Part shown: piece after piece, positions 48,895 to 61,000 of the stretch
Layout of the letters: every line of letters starts with the position of its first letter
Position numbering within the stretch: position 1 is the first letter of the stretch
Source of the DNA: Echinometra lucunter
Taxonomy: Eukaryota; Echinodermata; Echinoidea; Camarodonta; Echinometridae
Assembly (NCBI GenBank): GCA_029962745.1
Contig: CM057162.1
Span: 20,616,491-20,680,490, forward strand
Length of the DNA stretch: 64,000 bases
Reading direction: 5' to 3'
Made by a program: the position numbers and the translations under genes
Notes under the pieces: model-generated
What the model saw: the letters and a program-made list of their open reading frames with translations, nothing else
What the model was told of the DNA's origin: nothing
Database searches by the model: none

Positions 48895-49093
48895 CTAACT
48901 ATGAACCGGATTATGTGAAGGATACAGTGTAGGTTCTAAGTCTGCTACATTCAATGCTCCACTCATCCGATGTTTCTTCAACCATTCATTCAGTTCTACC
49001 AGTCTGTTGTGAGTGCCGGAGCTTTGGTCTGCTGATGTGGGAACTGGCCTTGATGTGATTGGTCCTGACTCTCTGAAAGTTTTCAGTTGGTCC
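48895..49093 (-). CDS. CEP164: CEP164-like exon L (stop)
   Basis: Acceptor TTCATCATGCAG. Codes DQLKTFRESGPITS to LVELNEWLKKHR and ends TAG. A TIR element starts only 18 bases upstream of the exon, so the branch region is partly element-derived. Confidence 0.8.
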
Positions 49094-52000
49094 CTGCATG
49101 ATGAATACATTAAGGCTTGTTCAGAAATGAGGTAACATGTCCCTGCAACAAATGCCCGCAACATGTCTAGTGCACATATGTACAAGTCAATGGGGTATGA
49201 GGCGACGAAAAAAAAAATGTCGCCGAGGCTGGAGACTTTTTTCACCTGGCTGCAAAAAGCTGTGGACCAATCAAATTCTTAAAAAGTTAGAGCAAAATAT
49301 GTTGTCATGAGTTTGTCTGCGCAACTTTTAACAAAACACCCTTTTATTTGAGAGTTGTTGACGCGATAATGCATTAACATAAGTGGGTTGGTTTGTCGCA
49401 CCATATCTGAACACTAAAAATGTTGCCGAGATTTTTCGCATCATATCTGAACAAGCCATTCATGAAAGAAGGAGAAATTTTTCAGTTGGTCCCTGATTGA
49501 GGAGGAAATAACTAATAGAAAGCAGACTGGTGTGTTGTCTCCAGATAAATATTTTCAGGACAATACCTGGGCTATATAGTAAGAACTGAGTCATTTTAAT
49601 GGTGCCTCTTAATAGAGCTTTCCAGCCGTACTTTTTTTTAAATTTTGATTTACAAATCTGTTTATTCTTATCTGTTTATGTTTGTTTTCTAAGTTTATAT
49701 CTGATTTTTATATGTTGGAAAATATCATATAAAGAAAAAAATCCACCCCCACAACTACCCCTGGAAACAACACATTGAAAGAGAAGGAGGAGGAGAAAAG
49801 GGCAAAGAAAAGAGAGAGACTGAAGAGTAGAAGGTGAAGAAAAAGGAGGAGGAGGAGGAGGAGGAGGAGAAGATGGAGGAGAAAAAGGAGGAAAAGGAGA
49901 AGGAGAAGGAGAAGGAGGAGGAGGAGAAGAAGAGGAGGAGGAGGAGAAGAGGAGGAGAATAAAAGGAGAAGAGGAGAAGAGGAGGAGTAGAAGTGGAGGA
50001 GGAGGAGGAGGAGGAGGAGGAGGAGGAGGAGGAGAAGGAGGTGGTGGTGGTGCCCTTCAACATACAAAGAATGAATAGTCTGACATACCTGGCTGAGACA
50101 TAACCTCCAAAGGTTGGTTTCTCATTGCTGGTTACAGGAAAACCTGGTGCAACCATTCTTCTGTCATCTGATGAAAAAGAAAATATACAGCAGTATTCAA
50201 ATAATACCATGGTATACATGAAAGAAAGCACTAGGAAAAACTTTGGAAACATAGGGCAATTACAAAACAAAAACAAAAAAATGATTCATTGTCCATTTGT
50301 ATTAATTAAGTCATTTTGAACTTAGAGACCTCTTCTGGGCAGCCTTGCATTAAACTTACCATTAATGGTTACTCTGCCATCAATGGTAACTACCATTGTA
50401 ACATTGCTCAATTAAATGCAAGGTTTCCATGAAGTTACCATTAATGGCAAAGCTACCATCAATGGTATGTTTAACGGAATGTGGGCCTGGAAATGATGAA
50501 ATCTAAGATTTCTCTATTTTGCAGTTCATTACAGAAATGTAGCATAAACAAAAACAAAAATTCAATTCCAACATAAAGTTTCTTACCTCCAAAATACTTC
50601 CTCCATTTTCTGCCCATGGCCTGTTCAGCAGACTCTGTGCCATACTGTGGGTTGACTGGATCGAACATGCCCCCTCCTACCGTATAAGGCCTCTCAGCAA
50701 CGCCCCCTCCCAAGCCACGCCTACCCGCTGATGAATATTCATAAGCCCCTGAAGTGGGACGGTAGGGGCTTGGCTGGCTATGGTATTGGGTGGGTCTAGA
50801 CCCTGTGGAAGGCACTGGATATGAGGTGCGAGGTAATGCTGGCTGTGGGCCTGGGGCATATGCATGAGGGTTTGCATATTCATGGGGGGCATGGGCGTAG
50901 GGTATGTGGGTACCATTCTGGAGGGGGATACCACCGGGTGGAGAGAGGGAGTACGAGCCTTGTGCTGGGACACCTGCAATCAAAACAAACTACACAATTA
51001 CAAGAGACTGCCTAAAAAGAAAGAGGGACAAGAAGGGGTGGGGGGTTAAAGAAGACCTCTTTCTCTTTCAATCCTTCCTCTTCTCTTTCTTCATATCTCG
51101 TTTCCATCTCATCATTTTTCTCCCTTTTATACTGATGGCTTATTTTATTCTTTTCCCCAAAATAATTGAAATATTACAGTTTATCATAATCAAGTTTGCT
51201 ATCTCTCTGTCACCTGTCTTTTTATTGCAACTCTCTTTTGGTGTTGTTTTCAGCCAGGTCTCTGTCTTAGTTAATATAAGAAATCCACATCTTTTTTTAC
51301 TTTCTCTAGATCACTTTTAATCAAACTTATGCTTTAAAACAGAAAATATGATCCTCTTTTTCTATTTAAGCAAACCTTCCAGATAAACTGGAGTTCTAAT
51401 CATGCAATCATAATGCGTAAGAAACTGTTCCAAAGCAACTGGGAGAGTTAGATTAGTTTTATATAAACACAGGTGTCTAGTGTGAGATCTAGAGATTATC
51501 AAATTGATAAGAAATTCACTCAATACTTTCCCCCACAGGTACTTGCACCGCACAAAGAAAGGAGTATATGGGACCACACACAAATCTGACATGAATGTTA
51601 TCCCCAAACTTTTCAGCTTTTTCTTGTTACATTTCCAACATGAGGGCATTTGAAGAGCAATCCTCTAGTGGACATTTTTTATTATGATATTCTTCCTAAC
51701 TGACATGGAAAGAATGAGAAAGCTCACAAATTATTTTTCACCTTTCCCAGAACTCAAACTTCTTTTTAAAAGAGAAATGGGTTCCTCTCTTTTTACTTTA
51801 GCAAACCATAAGGCTCATTCACATATATATCCAATGGCAAACCCCCAGCTGGTTTTTCAGTGTTCACATCTGACGCAGTAAATTGCATCATGTATAATAA
51901 TGAGATGCGTGGTATGTGGCAATATCAGTTCACGTTCAATTAAAGGAGAGTTTTGCTCAAAAGCTGCACAGACTATACTCGCAATGCCATATTTTGTGCT

Positions 52001-55000
52001 AACTTGTTGGCAATGGCACAAAGCATAATTTTTGAGGCTGGTTTTTTTTTTTTTTTTGCCTCCACAATTCATGTACATTCACACAAGAACAAAACAAAAC
52101 AAAACAAATAAAAAAAACCTTGGGAATATGCCAGTGCCAATATGAACAGGCCTTTAAAATGCATTTTCTTTCCCAAGAAACCTTCACTTTCACCCACTGC
52201 AGAGTTAGCTTACCTGGTGCACTTGAGAGCTGCTCCCTCTGTTTCAGAACACTCATCACATTCTGTAACTGAGTGTTGAGATTGTTGAGAGATGAGATGA
52301 TTTGAGAAGATTCGTCCTGCTTCATTCCTTTCACTTTCTCTTTCTTCTTAACTTGGTGACCTCTGATTTCTGGTTCAAAAACAGACAAATATGACATCAT
52401 AATCATACAGGGCTGTATTGTGAAAACTGTTTTATCTTTTACCTTATTTTAATTGTCATAGCCATCAGAAATAGGGTGCGCCATTGGCTCACACCGTGCA
52501 CTTCTGACTTGCGTGCTGGTCCGTGGGCGCAGTCCAAACTACTTACAAGTTCCCCTTCAAAATTTATTATGACAATTGGAAGAGTGAAGATAAGGTAAAA
52601 GATAAAACAATTTTCAGAATACCGGCCCAGGTAAATAAGATCAGTTTGCAGTCTGGTAAGAAAAACAGTCACCGGTCAACCACATATCAATAATATAAAC
52701 AATTTATAATAATAGAACTAATTACAATAGAAGAATCATGCTTACTTTATCACTTGTCAGATAATCTGCCAGCAGGGTCCAGCTGGTAAACATTTGTGCT
52801 GATTAGTATTTAATGGCTAAATTCAAGCATATCTTATCTTCAAAGGAAACTAAACTATTCACTTGAGATAAAGGTAATCTTGATTTAAACAAGAAAATTT
52901 TGTACATTTTGTACACCCTAAACCAATCAAATGACAATGATTAAGCCAACGTGTTTGAAAAAAACAACAATCAAACAATAGAATCTACCTGGTTTGTAGG
53001 ACTCATCGCCGCTGGCACTACTATGGGTCCCAGCACTGCTCCCTGAGGAATCACTCAGAAGGAACATGGTGTCTTGGTTTGTCTCTGAAGGGTGGCCCAG
53101 GTCCCTTCCTCGGTACATATCCTGACAATCACAATGAACACATTGAACAAAACTACTGCTTCTAATACTCTGATACATATAGAACCCTAAGTCCAAACTT
53201 TGATCCAGACAGCAGCACTATAACCCATTTGTGATAGGAATTATTGAAAGCCTAATTTGATCAGCTTTTATTCTTCAAATTAGCAACACCAACATTTTTA
53301 TTTTATTGCTACATTTTTCTTACAAAACGTCATGTATCAGAAATGAATACAAATTGACAGAAATTATGATGATAAGTCAAAAAGTTGCCAATTTGCAGGG
53401 GAAAACGGTGATTTTAAATTTTCTATCACATTGCCAATTTAAGGATTTTAATGCTTATTTTCCTTTATAAAAATTTCAGCATTAAACAACGAATATTGAT
53501 GCAACCAAAATGGGCACAGTTTGTGTAGAATTTTATGCTCTTTCTGCTCATGTATTTGGTATGATTTTTAGGGCTTTGCATAAAAAGATATTAGGCCAAA
53601 CCACAAAATGTGGAACTCTGTCACGAATGGGATAACTAAACCTAACCTAAAACCAGAAATTACAATCAAAGTGCAACCGATACATAATATTACTTAGGAT
53701 TATTAACCCGGGGGAGCCAAATCAGTATTCCTGTGGATGCTGCAATATACTATTACCCCAGCAGCTACAGGTACCCATTCAAAGACATTGGTTAACATTG
53801 TTATGATTTTAAAAAATCTTGTTTTGTTACTTGAAAATGGGATAAACATAAGGGGTATAGTGTAAAAATACCAGTCTGAAAGTTTCAAAGTATAATATCC
53901 ACAGGAAGTATTTTTAAATATCAAAAATGTGTACCAATGTTTGAAAAATATACGAGGGTCGGTTGCACAGAATAGACATGAGGAGTGTGCATGCTCGTGT
54001 GACTCACCTTACCGTACTGTGTGTACTGCCGAATCACGCGGCGGGAGGCACATAACGGCATTTTCAAATTCAAGCAAAGTGGTCCTCTTAGTGATTGTCT
54101 CGTGAGACGAAGGATAATGAAATCGCCGTTTGCGTCTAACTTACACTTTTTCATTCCAAATTATGGTTGGTTTCAGGGTTTTTGAGTACAAATACAAGTA
54201 TTCATACACATGTTTCATCTTAGTTTGAGAATTTTTTAAATCAGCTACTCACAAAGTTAGCCAATGCCTTTAATACACCTGAATCGAGAGGGACACATGT
54301 AAGCAAAACGCCTTGTCCAAGGATGTAAGCACCGGGCGAGGATCGAACCCAGGACCTCTTGTATGAGAGTCAAGAGCCTTTACCACTATGCCACAATGTC
54401 CCCACTACTTATCTTTGAACAAGATATACTAATAATAAGTCAGCATTTATACAGCGCTTGTCAGAAATCCTCTCCAAGCGCTTTACATAATAAAATATGT
54501 AAACTAAAACTACTGCATAATTTAACTAGTACAATCTACACACATAGGTAATGCAAAACTGCAATGCCTTCAACAGGCTGGTTACATTTAAGAGTTAAAC
54601 ATATCCTAAAGGCAATGGGTGGGCAACTAGTTACAAAACAGATAAGTCTTAAGTGCTGTTTTGAAACTGTTGCGAGACGGTTGGTTCCTTAAACTCAAAG
54701 GGAGTGAGTTCCCGAGTGAAGGGCCGGCCACTGAAAAGGCTCTGTCACCATGGGTATGGGAGGGACTTTTAAGGAGATTCTGTTCAAGATAAAGCTAGAT
54801 AAAGCTAGAACTTAATGTTGAGCATTCCCATACAAACAAATGAGAGTAACATGGTTCTCGCCAGTACATAACACCCATGGTTCCAATACCATGCGTAAAG
54901 GGTTTCAGACAAAGAAGAACCATGTGTGAAATTGCTGCACCATGCGTGGCAACAAGGGTAAAAAGATATTGGAATATATATTCCTAACAATGATGATAAA

Positions 55001-58000
55001 TGTCACAGATTTTTTTGCTTTTTGGCAATGTATTTTTACTTTTATGCCATTAGTAGACAACTCCTACTTTACCAAGAAGTATTTTTCATCCTGTTACTAT
55101 AGCATATACTGCCACCACACCTAACTTTAGGTGTTATTCCGTAAAACTTCCGAAACTTCCACGCTTTGCACAGAGTGGGAACCGTGTGTGGATTTTTTTC
55201 TAGTGAGAACCCTGGAGAGTAAATAATGAAAAACCAAAAACCAAAAACCCACCTTATCATTCAAAGACTCCTCAAGTTTCTTCAGTTTATATTCCTTCTC
55301 TCTCACAAGACGACTTCCAGTTGTGTAGTTTACAAGGGCTTTGTCCAACTCGAGTGCTTCCTGGAAAGTATAAAATTGATACAAACATTGAATATATTAT
55401 TGAATATGTTCCCCGCAGAAGTCTCCGCTCCTCCATTAGCAAACAGTTAACAGTCCACAGAGCCAGCTCAACCCTTGGAGAAAAAGCCTTTATTTATGCA
55501 GCGCCATCGCTCTGGAATGCTCTCCCACTGGGATCCGATCAGCAGAATCGCTAGAAACATTCAAAAAGTATCTCAAATCATACATGCTCACATCGTATTT
55601 TAGTTAAATATTTGTTGATATACACTCATATATATAAACATGTTCATTTACATATGCATTTTCCTTCTTTCTCTCTCTTTCCTTATCTCTTTTACTTCTT
55701 ATATCCCTCTGCGCCTCTGAATAGTTAACTAGATCGATGGCGCATTACAAATGCTGTATTTATTATTATTATTTTCAATTAGTTTAAAACAAATAAAAAA
55801 TAATGCAAATCCATTCATTGATCAATCCATCCATTTTATCATCTCATCTTTACCCCTAAGCTCAGTCCCACATCTTCATACATATGTAAATCAATGATAA
55901 CCCTTCTTGTTGCATATCTTTCTTACAACTTTATCTAATCATACATCAATCTATTTTATCATTCATCATTCTATCTTCGTCTTATGTCCCTCCTCCATCC
56001 TGACTTTTATCCATCGCTCCATCCATTTATTAATCTATCCATCAATTCAGCATCTAATTTTATCCCTCCTAATCTCAGCCTCACATTCTCATACATAAGC
56101 TTTCAATTGCTTTGTTCTCTTAATCCTTATTCTCAGGACCCTGTATCAACTCTCTTCTCCACTCGGTCTGCCCATAATTTATCACTCTACAAGTCCACCC
56201 ATCTGTCAATCCATCTATCCATCCTTCCATCCTCTACTTTTACTCTCTCTAGGCACTGTATGGCATTCTCAAATACATGTATAAACTGTACTCCACTGTA
56301 AGGATCACCATTCTCATACTTCTGTCTTAAGTCCTTTCTCCATTTTATCTATCCTTTTTATTCATCCACTGAAAACTATCAATCTATCCCTTCCTTTCTA
56401 TCTTACCCTTTCTAATCCAAGCCTCACATCTTCATAGATGACTGGTTGGCCATTCTCCTCTCAACCCTGTCTCAATTTCCTTCTGCAATCTGTCTTTCTT
56501 TAAATCTATCCTTTTATCTATCTATCCATCTATCAATCAATATCTGTCTATCCCTTCCTTTCCATCTTACCCTCTCTAATCCAAGCCTCAAATCTTCATA
56601 GATGACTGGTTGGCCATTCTCCTCATAACCCTGTCTCAAATCCCTTCTCCATTCCGTCTTTGCATCCTCTAAGGCAGATTTCTGCTGGTGAAGCTGCCTC
56701 TTCTGCCGCTTCAGGAAGTCTTTGGCCCGCCGGATAGCACCGTTCTCTTCTGCCAGACGGAGACGAAGGTCACTGGAACAGATTGAAACACCACTATATC
56801 AATACACTGTCACCCAAAACAAATTCATTGCAAAAGCTTACTTTCAGCTTATTAACTCCTTGAGCGTTCTTTCGCATCAGTGCACATTTGTACAATTAAA
56901 GACATTGGTTAACATTGCTTTGATTTAAAAAAAATCTTGTTTTGTTACTTCAAAATGGGATAAACATTAGGGTTATAGTGTAAAAATACCAGTCTGAAAG
57001 TTTGAAAGTATAATATCCACATGAAGTATTTTTAAATATCAAAAATGTGAACCAATATTTGAAATATATACGAGGGTTGGTTGCACAGAATAGACATAAG
57101 GAGTGCGCATACGCGTATGACTCACCTTACCGTGCTGTGTGTATTGGCGTATCACGCGGCGGGAGGCACATAACAGCATTTTCAAATTCAAGCAAAGTGG
57201 TCCTCTTAGTGATTGTCTCGTGAGACGAAGGATAATAAAATCGCCATTTGCGTCTAACTCACACTTTTTCATTCCAAATGATCGTTGGTTTCAGGGTTTT
57301 TGAGTACAAATACAAGTACTCATACACATGTTTCATCTTAGTTTGAGAATTTTTTAAAATCAGCTACTCACAAAGTTAGCCAATGCCTTTAAACTAAACA
57401 ATCGTAATAATTAGCTTTCTCCTTCATCACTGTATTAGTGAAACTAAATGAATAGCTAGTGTGCGGAAGTGATATCTATAGAATAATTACCAGTATCAAT
57501 ACAGCACTAAGGGAAGTAGAATCTATAAAAAAGATCAGGAGAACAACTGTCATTTTCTCCTCAAAATTAATTGAGCATGCAGAAATTTAAACACCCTTAT
57601 TCATCTAATATTTAGCATACACCTTGAGTTCGATAAGGGTGAGGAATATGATGTTTGTCTCCTTTTTCATATTTTATTTCAGATGATGTGAAAAATATAT
57701 TATCACTCTGGATTAAAGCCTAATGTCCATGTCCCCGTAGTCTCATGTACTCATAACCATATCTTTTTCCCTCCTGGTAATTTTCAGCATGTTTTGTTTT
57801 GTCAAACTCTTATAATTTCCATTACTCGAACATTTAAGAGTTAATGATTATTCCCAATTACAACATAATCAACCATTCACTACAAGTTCTGAGCACTTGC
57901 TTTCTCGGCAATTCCATAAAATATGTACGTCCAACCCCCTACATGTGGAACTTTCCTGAAATGATTCGTCTCAGCTTTGTAGTTCATATGAAAAAATGTA

Positions 58001-61000
58001 ACACTCTCAAATTATCATGGCTTGAGTAGTTCACGAAGTGAAATAAAAATGGAGAAGATTGGGGGTCGGACATACAAAAAGGTTAATCACTTTATGGAAA
58101 TGCCCTTCTTAGTAAAATTGTCTTATTATCAGTTCTCCAGATTGTCAAAAACTTAAAGGCATTGGTTAACATTGTAATGATTTTAAAAAATCTTGCTTTG
58201 TTACTTGAAAATGGGATAAACATAAGGGTTATAGTGTAAAAATAGCAGTCTGAAAGTTTCAAAGTATAATATCCACAGGAATTAATTTTAAATATAAAAT
58301 ATGTGAACCAATGTTTGAAAAATATACGATGGTCGGTTGCACAGAATAGACAGAAGGAGTGCGCATGTGCGTATGACTCGCCTTACCGTACTGTGTGTAT
58401 TGGCGTATCACGCGGCGGGAGGCACATAATGGCATTTTCAAATTCGAGCAAAGTGGTCCTCTTAGTGATTGTCTCGTGAGACGAAGGATAATAAAATCGC
58501 CGTTTGCGTCTTACTTACACCTTTTCATTCCAAATTATGGTTGGTTTCAGGGTTTTTGAGTACAAATACAAGTACTCATTCACATGTTTCATCTTAGTTT
58601 GAGAATTTTGAAAATCAGCTACTCACAAAGTTAGCTAATGCCTTTAATATCCTGCCTAAGCTGACCATCCTGGAAAAGTTTGATATCTTCCAACTCTACA
58701 TTCACAAACCTTTGGACCATCTGCTGCCTTGCTACCACTTCATCAAACTCCTCCGACGCGTCCGACTCTAGATACTGCCATGCTTTGCGCCCTCTATGTC
58801 TCGATGGGAGAGGTGGATTGTACATGTCATCGTCATCATAGGTAGCCCTCCTTCCTCTTGATCTGTGAGAGGTAGGTCTCCTGCCACCCATCATCTTATC
58901 ATAGTCATCTTCTTCATCAAGCTCTTTATACATGGATGAAAAAACGAGAGGCGATAGCCAGAATGTGTCTCGCCCTATTTGTGTGCAGTTACAATGTATA
59001 AACTTCAAAACTTGACCTCATTTTGACCTTTGACCCACAAATAATATTGCGTCCCTACAGGGCATCTACCATCCAAGTTTGGTAACAAACAGGCTAATGG
59101 TTGCAAAGTTACGACCCCAGTAGAAACTCGCAGGTAAATTTTAACATTTGACCTCAATTGACCTTTGAGCCCCAAATAACAGAAAGGTCCCCGTAGAGCA
59201 TCTACCATCCAAGTTTGGTTACAAATGGGCAAATGGTCATAAAGTTATTCCAGTTTGATAAGCGTTACAAACGGATGGACAACAGACTGACGCCGCTAAG
59301 GATCCCTTAGTCTCGCTCTTCATCGGTGCCTCCACAAAAAGTCTAACATGTGACTCCCAAGTAATGAATGAATTTCTTACCTGTTGAGAATGGAATATCT
59401 CGTTCCGCAGGTGACTTTGGTAGGTCCCTGGGGTGTACCATTTGACGAACATGTTTCGTGGGGGAGGGTGTCAAGGGGTCAAGTTCGTTCAGGTCTAATA
59501 CATCAACATCGGGTGAATCAGGGACATCCACTTTCTTCCTGGACCTTGCTTCATGGGGTGTGGAGGGGTGGTCATGGTAACCGTTCGTCATCTCTCGATC
59601 AAGTCCTCCATTAAAGCTTCTGTCGGGAAAGAATGGATTACGAAATATGTTATCAGTTGCAGTATCATGGAATTGAAGTTCAAATAAAACTTTTTTTTTC
59701 TCTTTACTTCTCCTCATCTCTCTCTCTTTCTCTCCCTCTTACTCTTGCTCTCTCTCTTCCCCGATATCTCATACTTTTGCCAATTTTTTTTGCTTTATCT
59801 CTTCATTTGTCTCTCTAAAGGCTTGTTCAGATATGACGCGACAGACCCCCATGGCTTTTTGTGCAGTAAGTGAATGGGATATGAGGCCGCCCAAAAAAAC
59901 AACAAAAACAAAAAAAACAAAAAAAACGCTGAGGCAAGAAGTATATTCTTGGCCTCCTAGTAGCAAAAAGCTGTGGACCAATCAAATTCTTAAAAAGTTG
60001 TTATGAGTTTGACCACGCAACTTTTTGACAAAAATATCATTTTTGAGCGTTGATGCGTTCATTAACATAAGTGGCATGGTTTGCCACGCCATATAAGAAC
60101 ACTAAAAAATGCGGGTTTCGTTGTGTCATAATCTTTAAGGGTTTTTCACTCTCCTGTCCCATCTCTCTTGCTTTATTACTCTCTCTCTCTCTCTCTCTCT
60201 CAATACCAACCTAGATCTCTTACTTTCATTCTATCTACTTCTACAACCTTTTCTATCTCTCTCTCTCCCCCTCTTCCTTTCTAACATATTTTTTCCCTCT
60301 CACTCTATGATTTTCTCTCATGTCTGATAACTGATACTAACCTGGATTGTGCATGCAGGCTTTTCACTTTTCCTTCCATCTGTTTCTTCTCCTTTTCCAG
60401 TTCTTGTAGCATCTTTCTTTCCTTCTTGATGGCTGCAACCAAATCTTGTCTCTCCTTCTCCATATCCTCCATGTAAGACGTGTCTCCACTCCTTCCCTTC
60501 ATCTCAAGAACCTCCTGTGACCAGACAAGTAAAAGCATTCATACCAATTTGACTGAATTGCTACCCAATATGTATCAAACAGAACTCTCAAATCTTCTCA
60601 AAAGTCTCTTCTTACAACCATACAAGTGAACACAAAATTCTATGGGTCACATGCTTTCCAGGCTGCATCAGGAGAGCTGTAGAATAGACTGCTAGAAAAT
60701 ATAAACAATTATGAAACTGTTGACAGCTTCAAAGCACATCTCAAGACATTTCTTTTGAGGAATGATTTCCAATGTTAACTGGCAACTTCAGGAAGTTTTT
60801 TCTTCACTCTTCCCTATGATTCTCCTCTTTTCTCTCTGTTGCAGCACATACAGACACATTTGTGATATGTGCTGTATAAATATGGTATATTATCATTATC
60901 ATTATTATTCTCATACTAATTTAATAATAAACTACACTGAAACCATTTTTAGAGACCACTGTAGGAAAGCCCCTCTTTTTAAAGAGGGGGGGGGGGGGGG

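Noticed and set aside
49708..50276. Poly-Leu / poly-Ser frames on the minus strand
   Set aside because: Translation of the purine tract. Only the short exon K (50089-50167) inside the second frame is real.
58666..58923. Ending CEP164-like exon E at GATG/GTCAGC
   Set aside because: The donor looks acceptable but leaves phase 1, while exon F requires phase 2, and no linking exon with suitable length was found between them.
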